The notes beneath the pieces were generated by a model, which saw only the letters and a program-made list of their open reading frames with translations, ran no database searches and had not been told where the DNA came from. DNA of 64,000 nt from Cytophagales bacterium (GTDB taxonomy: Bacteria; Bacteroidota; Bacteroidia; Cytophagales; Amoebophilaceae). This document shows positions 26,450-34,144 of this stretch, one piece after another. The first letter of the stretch is position 1. Each line of letters starts with the position of its first letter. Location of the stretch: NCBI GenBank assembly GCA_020629455.1, contig JAHDDH010000001.1:232720-296719 (forward strand), written 5' to 3'. A program made the translations under genes and the position numbers.

Positions 26450-27376
26450 TTATTCTATTTTATTACCCAGCAAAAAATTTTTTATGGTCATAGATTTTTT
26501 ACCAGGCATTTGTAATATAGTGATGGATAAAGGGGTTGTAGCAGTGCCTATGTATAGGTAATTTTTTTGATCTGTGTGTATAGCGCCTGGTTTTAGCGGT
26601 AATGCAATAGTTATTTTTTCTGTTTCAAGAATTTTTACCTGTTTTTCTTGAATAAATGTATAGGCTCCAGGTTGTGGTGAAAGCCCTCTGATAAAATTAT
26701 AGACATTCTCTGCAGGTGTATTCCAAACAATGATTGTGTCTTTTTTATAAATTTTAGGTGCTTTTTTGATATTGGTTAGAGTAGGCTGTATATAAGGTTG
26801 GTGCTTTTGATTTTCAATTTGCTGCGTAGTACGCAAAACTAATGCAGCGCCTTGTTGACTCATTGTTTCATACAATGTACCACAAGTTATTTTTTCAGAA
26901 ATGTCTGTTGATGTTTGTAAAAGTATTTGACCAGTATCTATGTGATCATCTAGAAAAAAGGTAGTCAGGCCTGTTTTTTTTTCACCGTTGATAATAGCCC
27001 AATGAATAGGCGCAGCACCTCGGTATTGAGGCAACAAAGAAGCATGTAAGTTAAAAGTGCCCAATGCAGGCATATTCCATACAATTTTTGGTAAAATTTT
27101 AAAGGCCACTACAATTTGCAAGTTGGCTTGATAGCTTTTTAAAGTTTCTATAAAACTAGTGTCTTGAAAATCATATGGCTGCAATACTGGAATTCCATAA
27201 TCCAAAGCCTTTTTTTTGATAGGGGAATATTTTTTTTTTTGACCTCTTCCTTGTGGTTGATCAGGAGCTGTCACTACAGCAACTATGCTGTAGTGATGGC
27301 GGTGTAAAATTTCTAAACTAGGCACAGCAAATGCAGGTGTGCCCATAAATATAATTTTTAATGGATGTTTATTCAA
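26450..27376 (-). CDS. fmt: methionyl-tRNA formyltransferase
   Basis: Fmt formylates initiator Met-tRNA. Motifs include LKIIFMGTPAFAVPSLEIL at the N-terminus, AVVTAPDQPQGRGQK, NLHASLLPQYRGAAPIHWAI (formyl-transfer site, with the HxSLLP motif) and DTGQILLQ. The start is uncertain: no ATG lies before the first conserved strand. I chose TTG at 27376, seven bases past the upstream stop; TTG at 27397 would overlap the upstream gene by 14 bases. About 308 residues, normal for the family. Confidence 0.92.
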   Translation of the reverse strand: MNKHPLKIIFMGTPAFAVPSLEILHRHHYSIVAVVTAPDQPQGRGQKKKYSPIKKKALDYGIPVLQPYDFQDTSFIETLKSYQANLQIVVAFKILPKIVWNMPALGTFNLHASLLPQYRGAAPIHWAIINGEKKTGLTTFFLDDHIDTGQILLQTSTDISEKITCGTLYETMSQQGAALVLRTTQQIENQKHQPYIQPTLTNIKKAPKIYKKDTIIVWNTPAENVYNFIRGLSPQPGAYTFIQEKQVKILETEKITIALPLKPGAIHTDQKNYLYIGTATTPLSITILQMPGKKSMTIKNFLLGNKIE

Positions 27377-27383
27377 GTTTTTT

Positions 27384-29027
27384 CTATATTTTTTCAAATT
27401 CTTTAATTATTTTAATTATTTCATCAAAATTATTATTCTTGAATTTATATAATATTTCCTTTTGTTTTTGTTCCTTTTGTTTTTGTTTTATTTTTTTTTT
27501 TTTTTCATTTAACTTTTTTTCTTCTTCTAAAAAACTAGACAAAAAATTAGGCACAAATGTTTTGCAAAAATCATTCAAATCATTTTCCTCTTTCTTCTTA
27601 TTAACGCGTTTGTTATTATATTTTTCTTCGATTAGTTTTATTGGAGATTTTTCTATTTCTTTTAATATTTTTTTATATGGATAATATGCTTCTTCATCAT
27701 AAAGTTTTATTGTTGTAAATAATTTTTTTTTAAGTTTTTCAATTTCGATATATTCTTCACCTATTTCTTCTTTTATATTTATATTATTTTCTTTAATATC
27801 TACAAAACAATGATCGAATTTTTCAAATGATTCTGCAAAATAATTACCTATACGAGTAAAATTTTTTTCTAACAAATCGAGTGTAATGTCTTGAATAAAA
27901 ATATTTTTCATCATTTTATTTATTTGTATACGAGTTTTTTGTCTTTTTTCTGTAGTTTTTAATCCCTCTATTGCTTCTTCCAATAATTCTTTATAACTCT
28001 TATTTATACCTAAGCTTGCTGCTATCCGATCATTTTGTATTTTTTGCAATTTTAAGGCATAAAAAATTAAGCTTTTCCCTATAGAGCGGTATCCGTCATA
28101 ATAATCATGATTATATTTCTTTTGATATTGCGTATTATAATGAATATATTCCTGCTGATAACTTTTCTTATCACTAGCTTTTTTTATTCCGTCCTTTAAT
28201 TCTCCTCCTATTTCATTTAAAAATTCATAATCTTTTTTAATTCTTCTTATTTTTTCTTCTTTTCTATTGTTTAACATTTCATGTTCTAGTAGAAGCAATG
28301 ATTTTTCTATTTTCTCCCCTTTTTTTTTGCCAAATTTTTGATCTTTTAGTTTCAGCTCAACTGAATCATAAAATTTTTTTGCTTTTTCTTTGTACTCATT
28401 TTGTAATGATTTATCGATTACTTTTTCTGCTAGATACATATATATACCTCCTATATCCCTTGCTAACATTTTGTATGTATATACTTTTTTTTTTTGTCCT
28501 TTTTTTTTATTTTTTGTTGAATTAAAAATTTTTAATAGATGCTTTTCAAGCATTGATAATTTGTCTATTGCTATTTGAGGATTATTCTTTTTAGAACAAT
28601 ACTTTTTGTGTTCATGTATCAATTTTACTTCCTTGTCTTCTGGATTTTGATCTAAACCTAGATAATAATGATATTCAAATATATTTTTGTTGTAGTCAAC
28701 ATGCAATTTTGAATGAAAACATGAATCTTGTTTAAAAGATTCACTTAGAGAAAATAACAATAATTTGTTGATATCATCTTCTTTTTTTTCTTTTCGTATT
28801 CTTTTTATTATTAATTTCTGTATTACTTCAGAATCGAATTCAGAATCGAAAGGGATATCATTATTATCTTCTTTGAAAAGTCCTGTTCTACTCTGAAAAG
28901 ATTTCATACTTTGAGAAACCTCTGTACTCACTATATCAATACCTCCTTCCAATGATTGATGAATATTTTTGTATTTATTACAAGATATCCATAACAAAGC
29001 TGTAAAAAATAAAATGGTTTTTTTCAT
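27384..29027 (-). CDS. large lysine/glutamate-rich putative lipoprotein of unknown function
   Basis: A 547-residue protein I do not recognise. It opens with a signal sequence and a lipobox-like end, MKKTILFFTALLWISC, so it is probably an exported lipoprotein. The rest is strongly charged, dominated by Lys, Glu, Asn and Ile, with long predicted helices and probable coiled coil, especially the last 130 residues (LIEEKYNNKRVNKKKEEN and the KKIKQKQKEQKQKE run). No membrane segment follows the signal. It sits between hflX and fmt and looks lineage-specific. It may be a surface or host-interaction protein, but the sequence alone does not show this. Confidence 0.65.
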   Translation of the reverse strand: MKKTILFFTALLWISCNKYKNIHQSLEGGIDIVSTEVSQSMKSFQSRTGLFKEDNNDIPFDSEFDSEVIQKLIIKRIRKEKKEDDINKLLLFSLSESFKQDSCFHSKLHVDYNKNIFEYHYYLGLDQNPEDKEVKLIHEHKKYCSKKNNPQIAIDKLSMLEKHLLKIFNSTKNKKKGQKKKVYTYKMLARDIGGIYMYLAEKVIDKSLQNEYKEKAKKFYDSVELKLKDQKFGKKKGEKIEKSLLLLEHEMLNNRKEEKIRRIKKDYEFLNEIGGELKDGIKKASDKKSYQQEYIHYNTQYQKKYNHDYYDGYRSIGKSLIFYALKLQKIQNDRIAASLGINKSYKELLEEAIEGLKTTEKRQKTRIQINKMMKNIFIQDITLDLLEKNFTRIGNYFAESFEKFDHCFVDIKENNINIKEEIGEEYIEIEKLKKKLFTTIKLYDEEAYYPYKKILKEIEKSPIKLIEEKYNNKRVNKKKEENDLNDFCKTFVPNFLSSFLEEEKKLNEKKKKIKQKQKEQKQKEILYKFKNNNFDEIIKIIKEFEKI

Positions 29028-29116
29028 GGTTTTTTATAAAAATTTTGAATTATATAAATAAAATCCAAAAATAATTTTTTTTTTTTTACAAAAAAGAAAA
29101 AAATGTCACACACTTT

Positions 29117-30292
29117 TCATGAAGAAACATCAAACATTTCTAAAAAATTAGGATAAATTGCTAAATGTTTAGGCTTGATATGGGTATAAATCATAGTTTG
29201 TAAATTATCTATGTTTTTTTTTTTTTCTGCGGATATTAAAATATAAGGATCCTTGTTTTTTGCTTTTTTTATTTTTTCTATATAAGATGATTTTTTTTCA
29301 TGTACATGCTGCCAATTATCTATTTTATTAAAAACTAAAATTATAGGAATGTGTTCTGCATGAATGCTTTGCAATGTGTTTTTTACTGTTTGTATCTGTT
29401 CTTCAAACGCAGGATGTGTGCTATCAATCACATGTAATAAAAGATCTGCATTTTTCACCTCTTCTAAAGTAGACTGAAAGCTTTCGATTAATGTATGAGG
29501 AAGTTTCCGGATAAATCCTACTGTATCGGTAAGCAATAAAGGAATACGGTCAATGATAATTTTACGGACAGTTGCATCTACTGTAGCAAATAATTTATCT
29601 TCTACATAGCTTTCTTTTTTAGATAATGCCTTCATCAAGGTAGATTTCCCTACGTTGGTATAACCTACTAAAGCCACGCGAACTAACCGGTTGCGCTGTT
29701 TTTCTTGTGTTCTATTTTGTTTTTGGATGGCCTTTAACCTGTTTTTAAGTAAAGCAATTTTATCTTTTACAATTCTTTTGTCCGTTTCCAGCTCTTTTTC
29801 TCCAGGGCCACCACGCATGCCTATGCCTCCTTTTTGTTTGGAAAGATGAGTCCATAAACGCGTCAAACGTGGCAAAAGGTATTGATATTGTGCTAAGGCT
29901 ACCTGTGTTTTTGCTTGTGCTGTTTTGGCACGCATAGCAAATATTTCAAGGATCAACAGGCTACGATCCATAATTTTGCACTGACATACTTTTTCTATGT
30001 TACGCACTTGTGAAGGCGATAACTCATCATCAAAAATGATACAGTCAATAGCATGTGTGATGATGTAAGATTGAATTTCTTCTAATTTTCCTTTACCTAA
30101 ATAAGTATTGGCATAAGGCTTTTCCAATTGTTGTGTAAACCATTTTTTCGTGACAATACCTAAAGTAAACGCTAAAAAAGATAATTCTTCTAAATAATTT
30201 TTTGTGACTATTGCCGCTTGATTTTTCAATGCAATGGCTACTAAAACTGCTTTTTTGGGTTGAGGGGTGGTATCGATCATTTTATTTTTCAT
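29117..30292 (-). CDS. hflX: GTPase HflX
   Basis: A 391-residue ribosome-associated GTPase that splits stalled or heat-damaged ribosomes. The family signature KGGIGMRGGPGEKELETDKR lies before the G domain. G1 is VGYTNVGKST, G3 DTVGFI and G4 NKID, with a helical linker between the domains. It is divergent from dnaA, 71 bases apart, with a perfect 7-base dyad between them. Confidence 0.95.
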   Translation of the reverse strand: MKNKMIDTTPQPKKAVLVAIALKNQAAIVTKNYLEELSFLAFTLGIVTKKWFTQQLEKPYANTYLGKGKLEEIQSYIITHAIDCIIFDDELSPSQVRNIEKVCQCKIMDRSLLILEIFAMRAKTAQAKTQVALAQYQYLLPRLTRLWTHLSKQKGGIGMRGGPGEKELETDKRIVKDKIALLKNRLKAIQKQNRTQEKQRNRLVRVALVGYTNVGKSTLMKALSKKESYVEDKLFATVDATVRKIIIDRIPLLLTDTVGFIRKLPHTLIESFQSTLEEVKNADLLLHVIDSTHPAFEEQIQTVKNTLQSIHAEHIPIILVFNKIDNWQHVHEKKSSYIEKIKKAKNKDPYILISAEKKKNIDNLQTMIYTHIKPKHLAIYPNFLEMFDVSS

Positions 30293-30313
30293 GCAGGTGA
30301 TTTGGGTTTATTT

Positions 30314-30328
30314 TCTCTAATTTAGAGA
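30314..30328. promoter_or_regulatory. 15-base dyad between hflX and dnaA
   Basis: TCTCTAA-T-TTAGAGA is a perfect 7-base inverted repeat with a one-base centre, placed about 35 bases before dnaA and 21 bases before hflX in a 71-base divergent promoter region. It is the most GC-mixed dyad in this spacer and a reasonable operator candidate. No protein is assigned. Confidence 0.35.
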
Positions 30329-30363
30329 TTTTCATTTTTAAATATTTCGATTGCTATTATCTC

Positions 30364-31761
30364 ATGCAAGAATATCAAAGGGTATGGCAAAATTGTTTGC
30401 ATTTTATTCAATCACAGATAGATATATCACAATTTAACACTTGGTTTGTACCCATTATTCCCAAAAGTCTTCAAGAAAATAACCTCACAATTCAAGTACC
30501 TAACAAATTTTTTTATGAATGGATAGAAGAAAATTATGTAGCGCTGCTCACCAAAGTTTTACAAAAAGAACTTGGTCCTGATGGAAAATTGTCTTATGCG
30601 ATTGTAGTACAGTCGCCAGAGAATCATTCTACAGCACATACCAATACTAAAAAAAACACATCTACTCTTGAAAAAAAACATACTACACCTTTTGGATTTC
30701 CAGGTATTACAGCAAAAAAAAAAGATTCTTTTCTCAATAAAAATTATACGTTCCAAAATTTGGTAGAAGGAGATTGTAACCAATTGGCAGTTTCAGCGTC
30801 TAAAACAGTGGCAAAAAATCCAGGAAAAACAGCTTTTAATCCTTTGGTAATCTATGGCGCTGTAGGGCTTGGAAAAACGCATTTGGTGCAAGCTATTGGT
30901 AATATCATCAAAAATGAAAACGAAAAATCTTTTGTGCTATATGTTTCTTCAGAGCGTTTTACCAATCAGTTCATCACTGCTATTAAAAATAATGACATAC
31001 AAAATTTTTTGAACTTTTATCTCCAAGTAGATGTACTCATGATTGATGATATTCAATTTTTTAATGCTAAAGAAAAAACACAAGAAATTTTTTTTCATGT
31101 CTTTAATCATCTGCATCAACGACATAAACAAATTATTATGACCAGCGACTGCCCACCACGTAGTTTGTTAGGTTTACAAGATCGTTTACTCTCTAGGTTT
31201 AAATGGGGACTTACTGCAGATCTTCAACCACCAGACTTTGAAACAAGAATGGCAATCATCAATATCAAAATTCAACAAGCCCAGATACACATGCCTTTGC
31301 TTGTAATGGAATACATTGCCGCCAGTGTACAGAGCAGTGTAAGAGAACTAGAAGGGGTAATTCATTCTATTGTAGCACATGCTTCTTTGATGAAAACAAC
31401 CATTGATTTATCTTTGACAAAAAAAATATTGTCTGCGATTGTAGAAAAATTAGATGATCAGGATGTAAAGATAGATTTTATTCAAAAACTGACTGCTACC
31501 AATTATAAAGTTAGTGTGGAAGATATTCAAAACAAAAGCAGAAAAAAACAAATTGTTATAGCCAGGCAAGTAGCTATGTATTTTTGTAAAGAATTAAGTT
31601 CTTATTCTTTGCAACAGATTGGAAATTTTTTTGGCGGAAGAGATCATAGCACCGTCATCTATGCTATACAAGCTATTGATAATCTCTTAAAAGAAAATAA
31701 AGACGAAAATTTTCTCAATACTTTCTATACACTCAAAAAAAAACTCACACAAAAATCTTAA
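30364..31761 (+). CDS. dnaA: chromosomal replication initiator protein DnaA
   Basis: A 465-residue AAA+ initiator. Domain I is at residues 1-90 (VWQNCLHFIQSQIDISQFNTW) and a linker follows. The ATPase carries Walker A GAVGLGKTHLVQAIGN and Walker B VLMIDDIQFF. The C-terminal DNA-binding domain has the signature GGRDHSTVIYAIQAI. It opens the replication origin. It heads a tight plus-strand cluster; holA begins on the base after its stop. No cluster of DnaA boxes is evident in either flanking spacer, so the origin itself may be elsewhere. Confidence 0.97.
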   Translation: MQEYQRVWQNCLHFIQSQIDISQFNTWFVPIIPKSLQENNLTIQVPNKFFYEWIEENYVALLTKVLQKELGPDGKLSYAIVVQSPENHSTAHTNTKKNTSTLEKKHTTPFGFPGITAKKKDSFLNKNYTFQNLVEGDCNQLAVSASKTVAKNPGKTAFNPLVIYGAVGLGKTHLVQAIGNIIKNENEKSFVLYVSSERFTNQFITAIKNNDIQNFLNFYLQVDVLMIDDIQFFNAKEKTQEIFFHVFNHLHQRHKQIIMTSDCPPRSLLGLQDRLLSRFKWGLTADLQPPDFETRMAIINIKIQQAQIHMPLLVMEYIAASVQSSVRELEGVIHSIVAHASLMKTTIDLSLTKKILSAIVEKLDDQDVKIDFIQKLTATNYKVSVEDIQNKSRKKQIVIARQVAMYFCKELSSYSLQQIGNFFGGRDHSTVIYAIQAIDNLLKENKDENFLNTFYTLKKKLTQKS

Positions 31762-32790
31762 ATGCGGTATACTCCCGATATTTTTTTTAAAAAGCTCATC
31801 CAGCAACCTCTAGCGCCTATGTATTGTTTGTATGGAGAAGAAGAGTATTATCTCCAAAAAATAACCCAATATATTATATCTCGTGCCTTATCAACACAAG
31901 AAAAAACACTAAACTTAACCACATGGTATGGAAAAGAAACTAACCTCCCACAAATCCTGACACAAGCCAGAAGATATCCTCTAATGGCTTCCAAGCAAGT
32001 TATCATCATTCAACAAGCGCAATCTTTGCCTGCTTTGTATAGTGATATAACCCATCAAATGTTAAAAAAATATCTAGAGCAGCCTTTAGCAACTTCTATT
32101 CTTATTTGGTTATATCCTCAATTTTCTTTTGACAGTAAAAAAAAAATATTTCAATTGTTTACACAAAAATCTATTGTAATTGAAAGTAAACTGTTGAAAG
32201 AATACCAAACACAAAATTTTATACTACAATACGCCCAAGAGCATCAATACACCATAACCAAAGAAGCAGTGGTGATGTTGTATATGCGTTTGGGAAATGA
32301 TCTACAAAAAATTGTTCGAGCATTTGAAAAATTATTTTTACAAATACCACCTCAAAAAATAATTCAAGCTGATCATATAACAACATATGTGGGGATGCAT
32401 AAGACCTATAATATCTTTGAGCTACAACGTTTTTTAGTACGGAAAGAAAAAAAACAAGTATATACATGGATCCATTATTACATTGCAAAAAAAGAATCAA
32501 AGGCACAAGTGATAACCATCATTGTTTATTTTTTTCAATTCTTCAGCAAGCTTTGGCTTTATCATCAACATAAAAATGAGTGCCCTACACAGCTCGCAAA
32601 AATACTACAAATACATCCTTATTTTTTAGATGAATATTTTTTAGGAGCCCAACATTATAGTTTAGAAAAAACCATGGAAAATATACAGCATTTGCATACA
32701 GCCGATTTACAAATTAAAAATATTGGCTATCCATCTATGACTGAAGACTATATACTAGAGACATTATTTTTTCAACTGATGTCTTCATGA
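31762..32790 (+). CDS. holA: DNA polymerase III subunit delta
   Basis: A 342-residue clamp-loader delta subunit that opens the sliding clamp. The N-terminus PMYCLYGEEEYYLQKI matches the family's nucleotide-binding-like start. The middle contains ILIWLYPQFSFDSKKKIF and the C-terminal collar domain includes LGNDLQKIVRAFEKL. It follows dnaA without any gap and overlaps waaA by four bases (ATGA), so the three genes are coupled. Confidence 0.88.
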   Translation: MRYTPDIFFKKLIQQPLAPMYCLYGEEEYYLQKITQYIISRALSTQEKTLNLTTWYGKETNLPQILTQARRYPLMASKQVIIIQQAQSLPALYSDITHQMLKKYLEQPLATSILIWLYPQFSFDSKKKIFQLFTQKSIVIESKLLKEYQTQNFILQYAQEHQYTITKEAVVMLYMRLGNDLQKIVRAFEKLFLQIPPQKIIQADHITTYVGMHKTYNIFELQRFLVRKEKKQVYTWIHYYIAKKESKAQVITIIVYFFQFFSKLWLYHQHKNECPTQLAKILQIHPYFLDEYFLGAQHYSLEKTMENIQHLHTADLQIKNIGYPSMTEDYILETLFFQLMSS

Positions 32791-34025
32791 ATTCATTAGC
32801 TTGTGGGGTGTATCGTATAGCGATAGCGAGTTATACCATCATTTTGAAAATAATTGCTCCTTTTCATTCAAAAGCCAAAAAAATGGTTGTAGGGAGAAAA
32901 AATATTTTTGAAAGTTTACAAAAATATTTTCCAACCACTCAAAAAGTATTGCTATTTCATTGTGCCTCTTTGGGAGAATACCTACAAGCAACACCTTTGA
33001 TGTTTGCATTAAAAAAAAAATATGATGCATGTTTATTAGTGACATTTTTTTCACCTTCAGGTTATCATGCAATCAAAAAAAAAAAAAACGGACCTGACTT
33101 TGTCTATTATCTTCCCTGGGACACGCCTAAAAATGCCTATCGATTTTTATCGATTGTACAGCCATGTTATATTTTTTTTGTCAAATATGATTTATGGTAT
33201 TATTTTTTGACAACAGCAAAAAAAAAAAAAATTCCTCTTTTTTTAATCAATGGTTTTTTTCATAAAAAACAAATTTTTTTTCGGTTGTATGGTGGTGTTT
33301 TTCGGTATATGCTACATCAGTTTACACATATTTTTGTTCAGAATCATTCAAGTAAAAAACAACTGGAAAGCATTCATATACCAAAAATAACGGTTGTAGG
33401 AGATACAAAATATGATTATGTACAGCATGATGCTAAAAAATTATTATCTATTCCTGTAATATCTTTATTTAAAGGAAAAAAAAAATTAGTGGTGGTGGGT
33501 AGTAGCTGGACAGAAGACATACAACTTTTAATGCCTTTGATACAAGAAAAAAGTTATCAGTGGATCATTGCGCCACACGTAGTAGAGGGAGAAAAAATAA
33601 AAGTGCTAGAGAAAATGTTTTCTCAAAAAATTATACGGTATACGCAATTACAAAACACAAATCATCCATTGAATAACTTGGCAGTGTATGATATTTTAAT
33701 TATGGATCAAATGGGATTACTTTTTGCTTTGTATGCTTATGCAGATTATGCTTATGTAGGAGGTGGGATGAAACAAGGGCTTCATAATATTTTGGAACCC
33801 GCTGTTTTTAATATTCCTATATTTTTTGGTAATCAAAAATATCAACATTTTCCAGAAGCCCATGATTTAATTGCTATAGGCGCTGCTTTTGCTATAAAAA
33901 ATACTGAACAGATGAAGGCTCATATAGGAAATATTGATATTTGCAATATCAAAAAAAAAATGACTGTTTTTTTTGAAAAAAAAAGGGGGGCCACAAAAAA
34001 AGTTGTGGATATGCTAACATTCTAA
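32787..34025 (+). CDS. waaA: 3-deoxy-D-manno-octulosonic acid (Kdo) transferase
   Basis: WaaA attaches Kdo to the lipid A precursor at the inner membrane. The 412-residue protein has one N-terminal hydrophobic segment and the donor/acceptor motif HCASLGEYLQATPLM, whose Glu is catalytic in the family. Further motifs are FFVKYDLWYYFL, the second domain with VVVGSSWTEDIQLL, APHVVEG and YVGGGMKQGLHNILEPAVF. It shows that LPS synthesis is kept. Two 14-base A runs (33075-33088, 33218-33231) lie inside the coding sequence and are slippage-prone. Confidence 0.93.
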   Translation: MNSLACGVYRIAIASYTIILKIIAPFHSKAKKMVVGRKNIFESLQKYFPTTQKVLLFHCASLGEYLQATPLMFALKKKYDACLLVTFFSPSGYHAIKKKKNGPDFVYYLPWDTPKNAYRFLSIVQPCYIFFVKYDLWYYFLTTAKKKKIPLFLINGFFHKKQIFFRLYGGVFRYMLHQFTHIFVQNHSSKKQLESIHIPKITVVGDTKYDYVQHDAKKLLSIPVISLFKGKKKLVVVGSSWTEDIQLLMPLIQEKSYQWIIAPHVVEGEKIKVLEKMFSQKIIRYTQLQNTNHPLNNLAVYDILIMDQMGLLFALYAYADYAYVGGGMKQGLHNILEPAVFNIPIFFGNQKYQHFPEAHDLIAIGAAFAIKNTEQMKAHIGNIDICNIKKKMTVFFEKKRGATKKVVDMLTF

Positions 34026-34144
34026 ACACAGCCTTTATAAATTTCACTCAACTGCTTAAAAAATTTAATTTATAGCACTCTCAATCAAATAACAATATCA
34101 TAAGAAAAAAATATTGATTCATTATCAATCATAAACTAATTTCC

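Noticed and set aside
27384..29027. Lysine-rich lipoprotein as a spurious AT-rich frame
   Set aside because: A 547-codon open frame with an ATG, signal peptide and lipobox is very unlikely by chance in such AT-rich DNA, where stops are frequent.
34113..34129. ATTGAT-TCATT-ATCAAT dyad before polA as an operator
   Set aside because: Arms of only six AT-rich bases are common here and nothing else supports a role.
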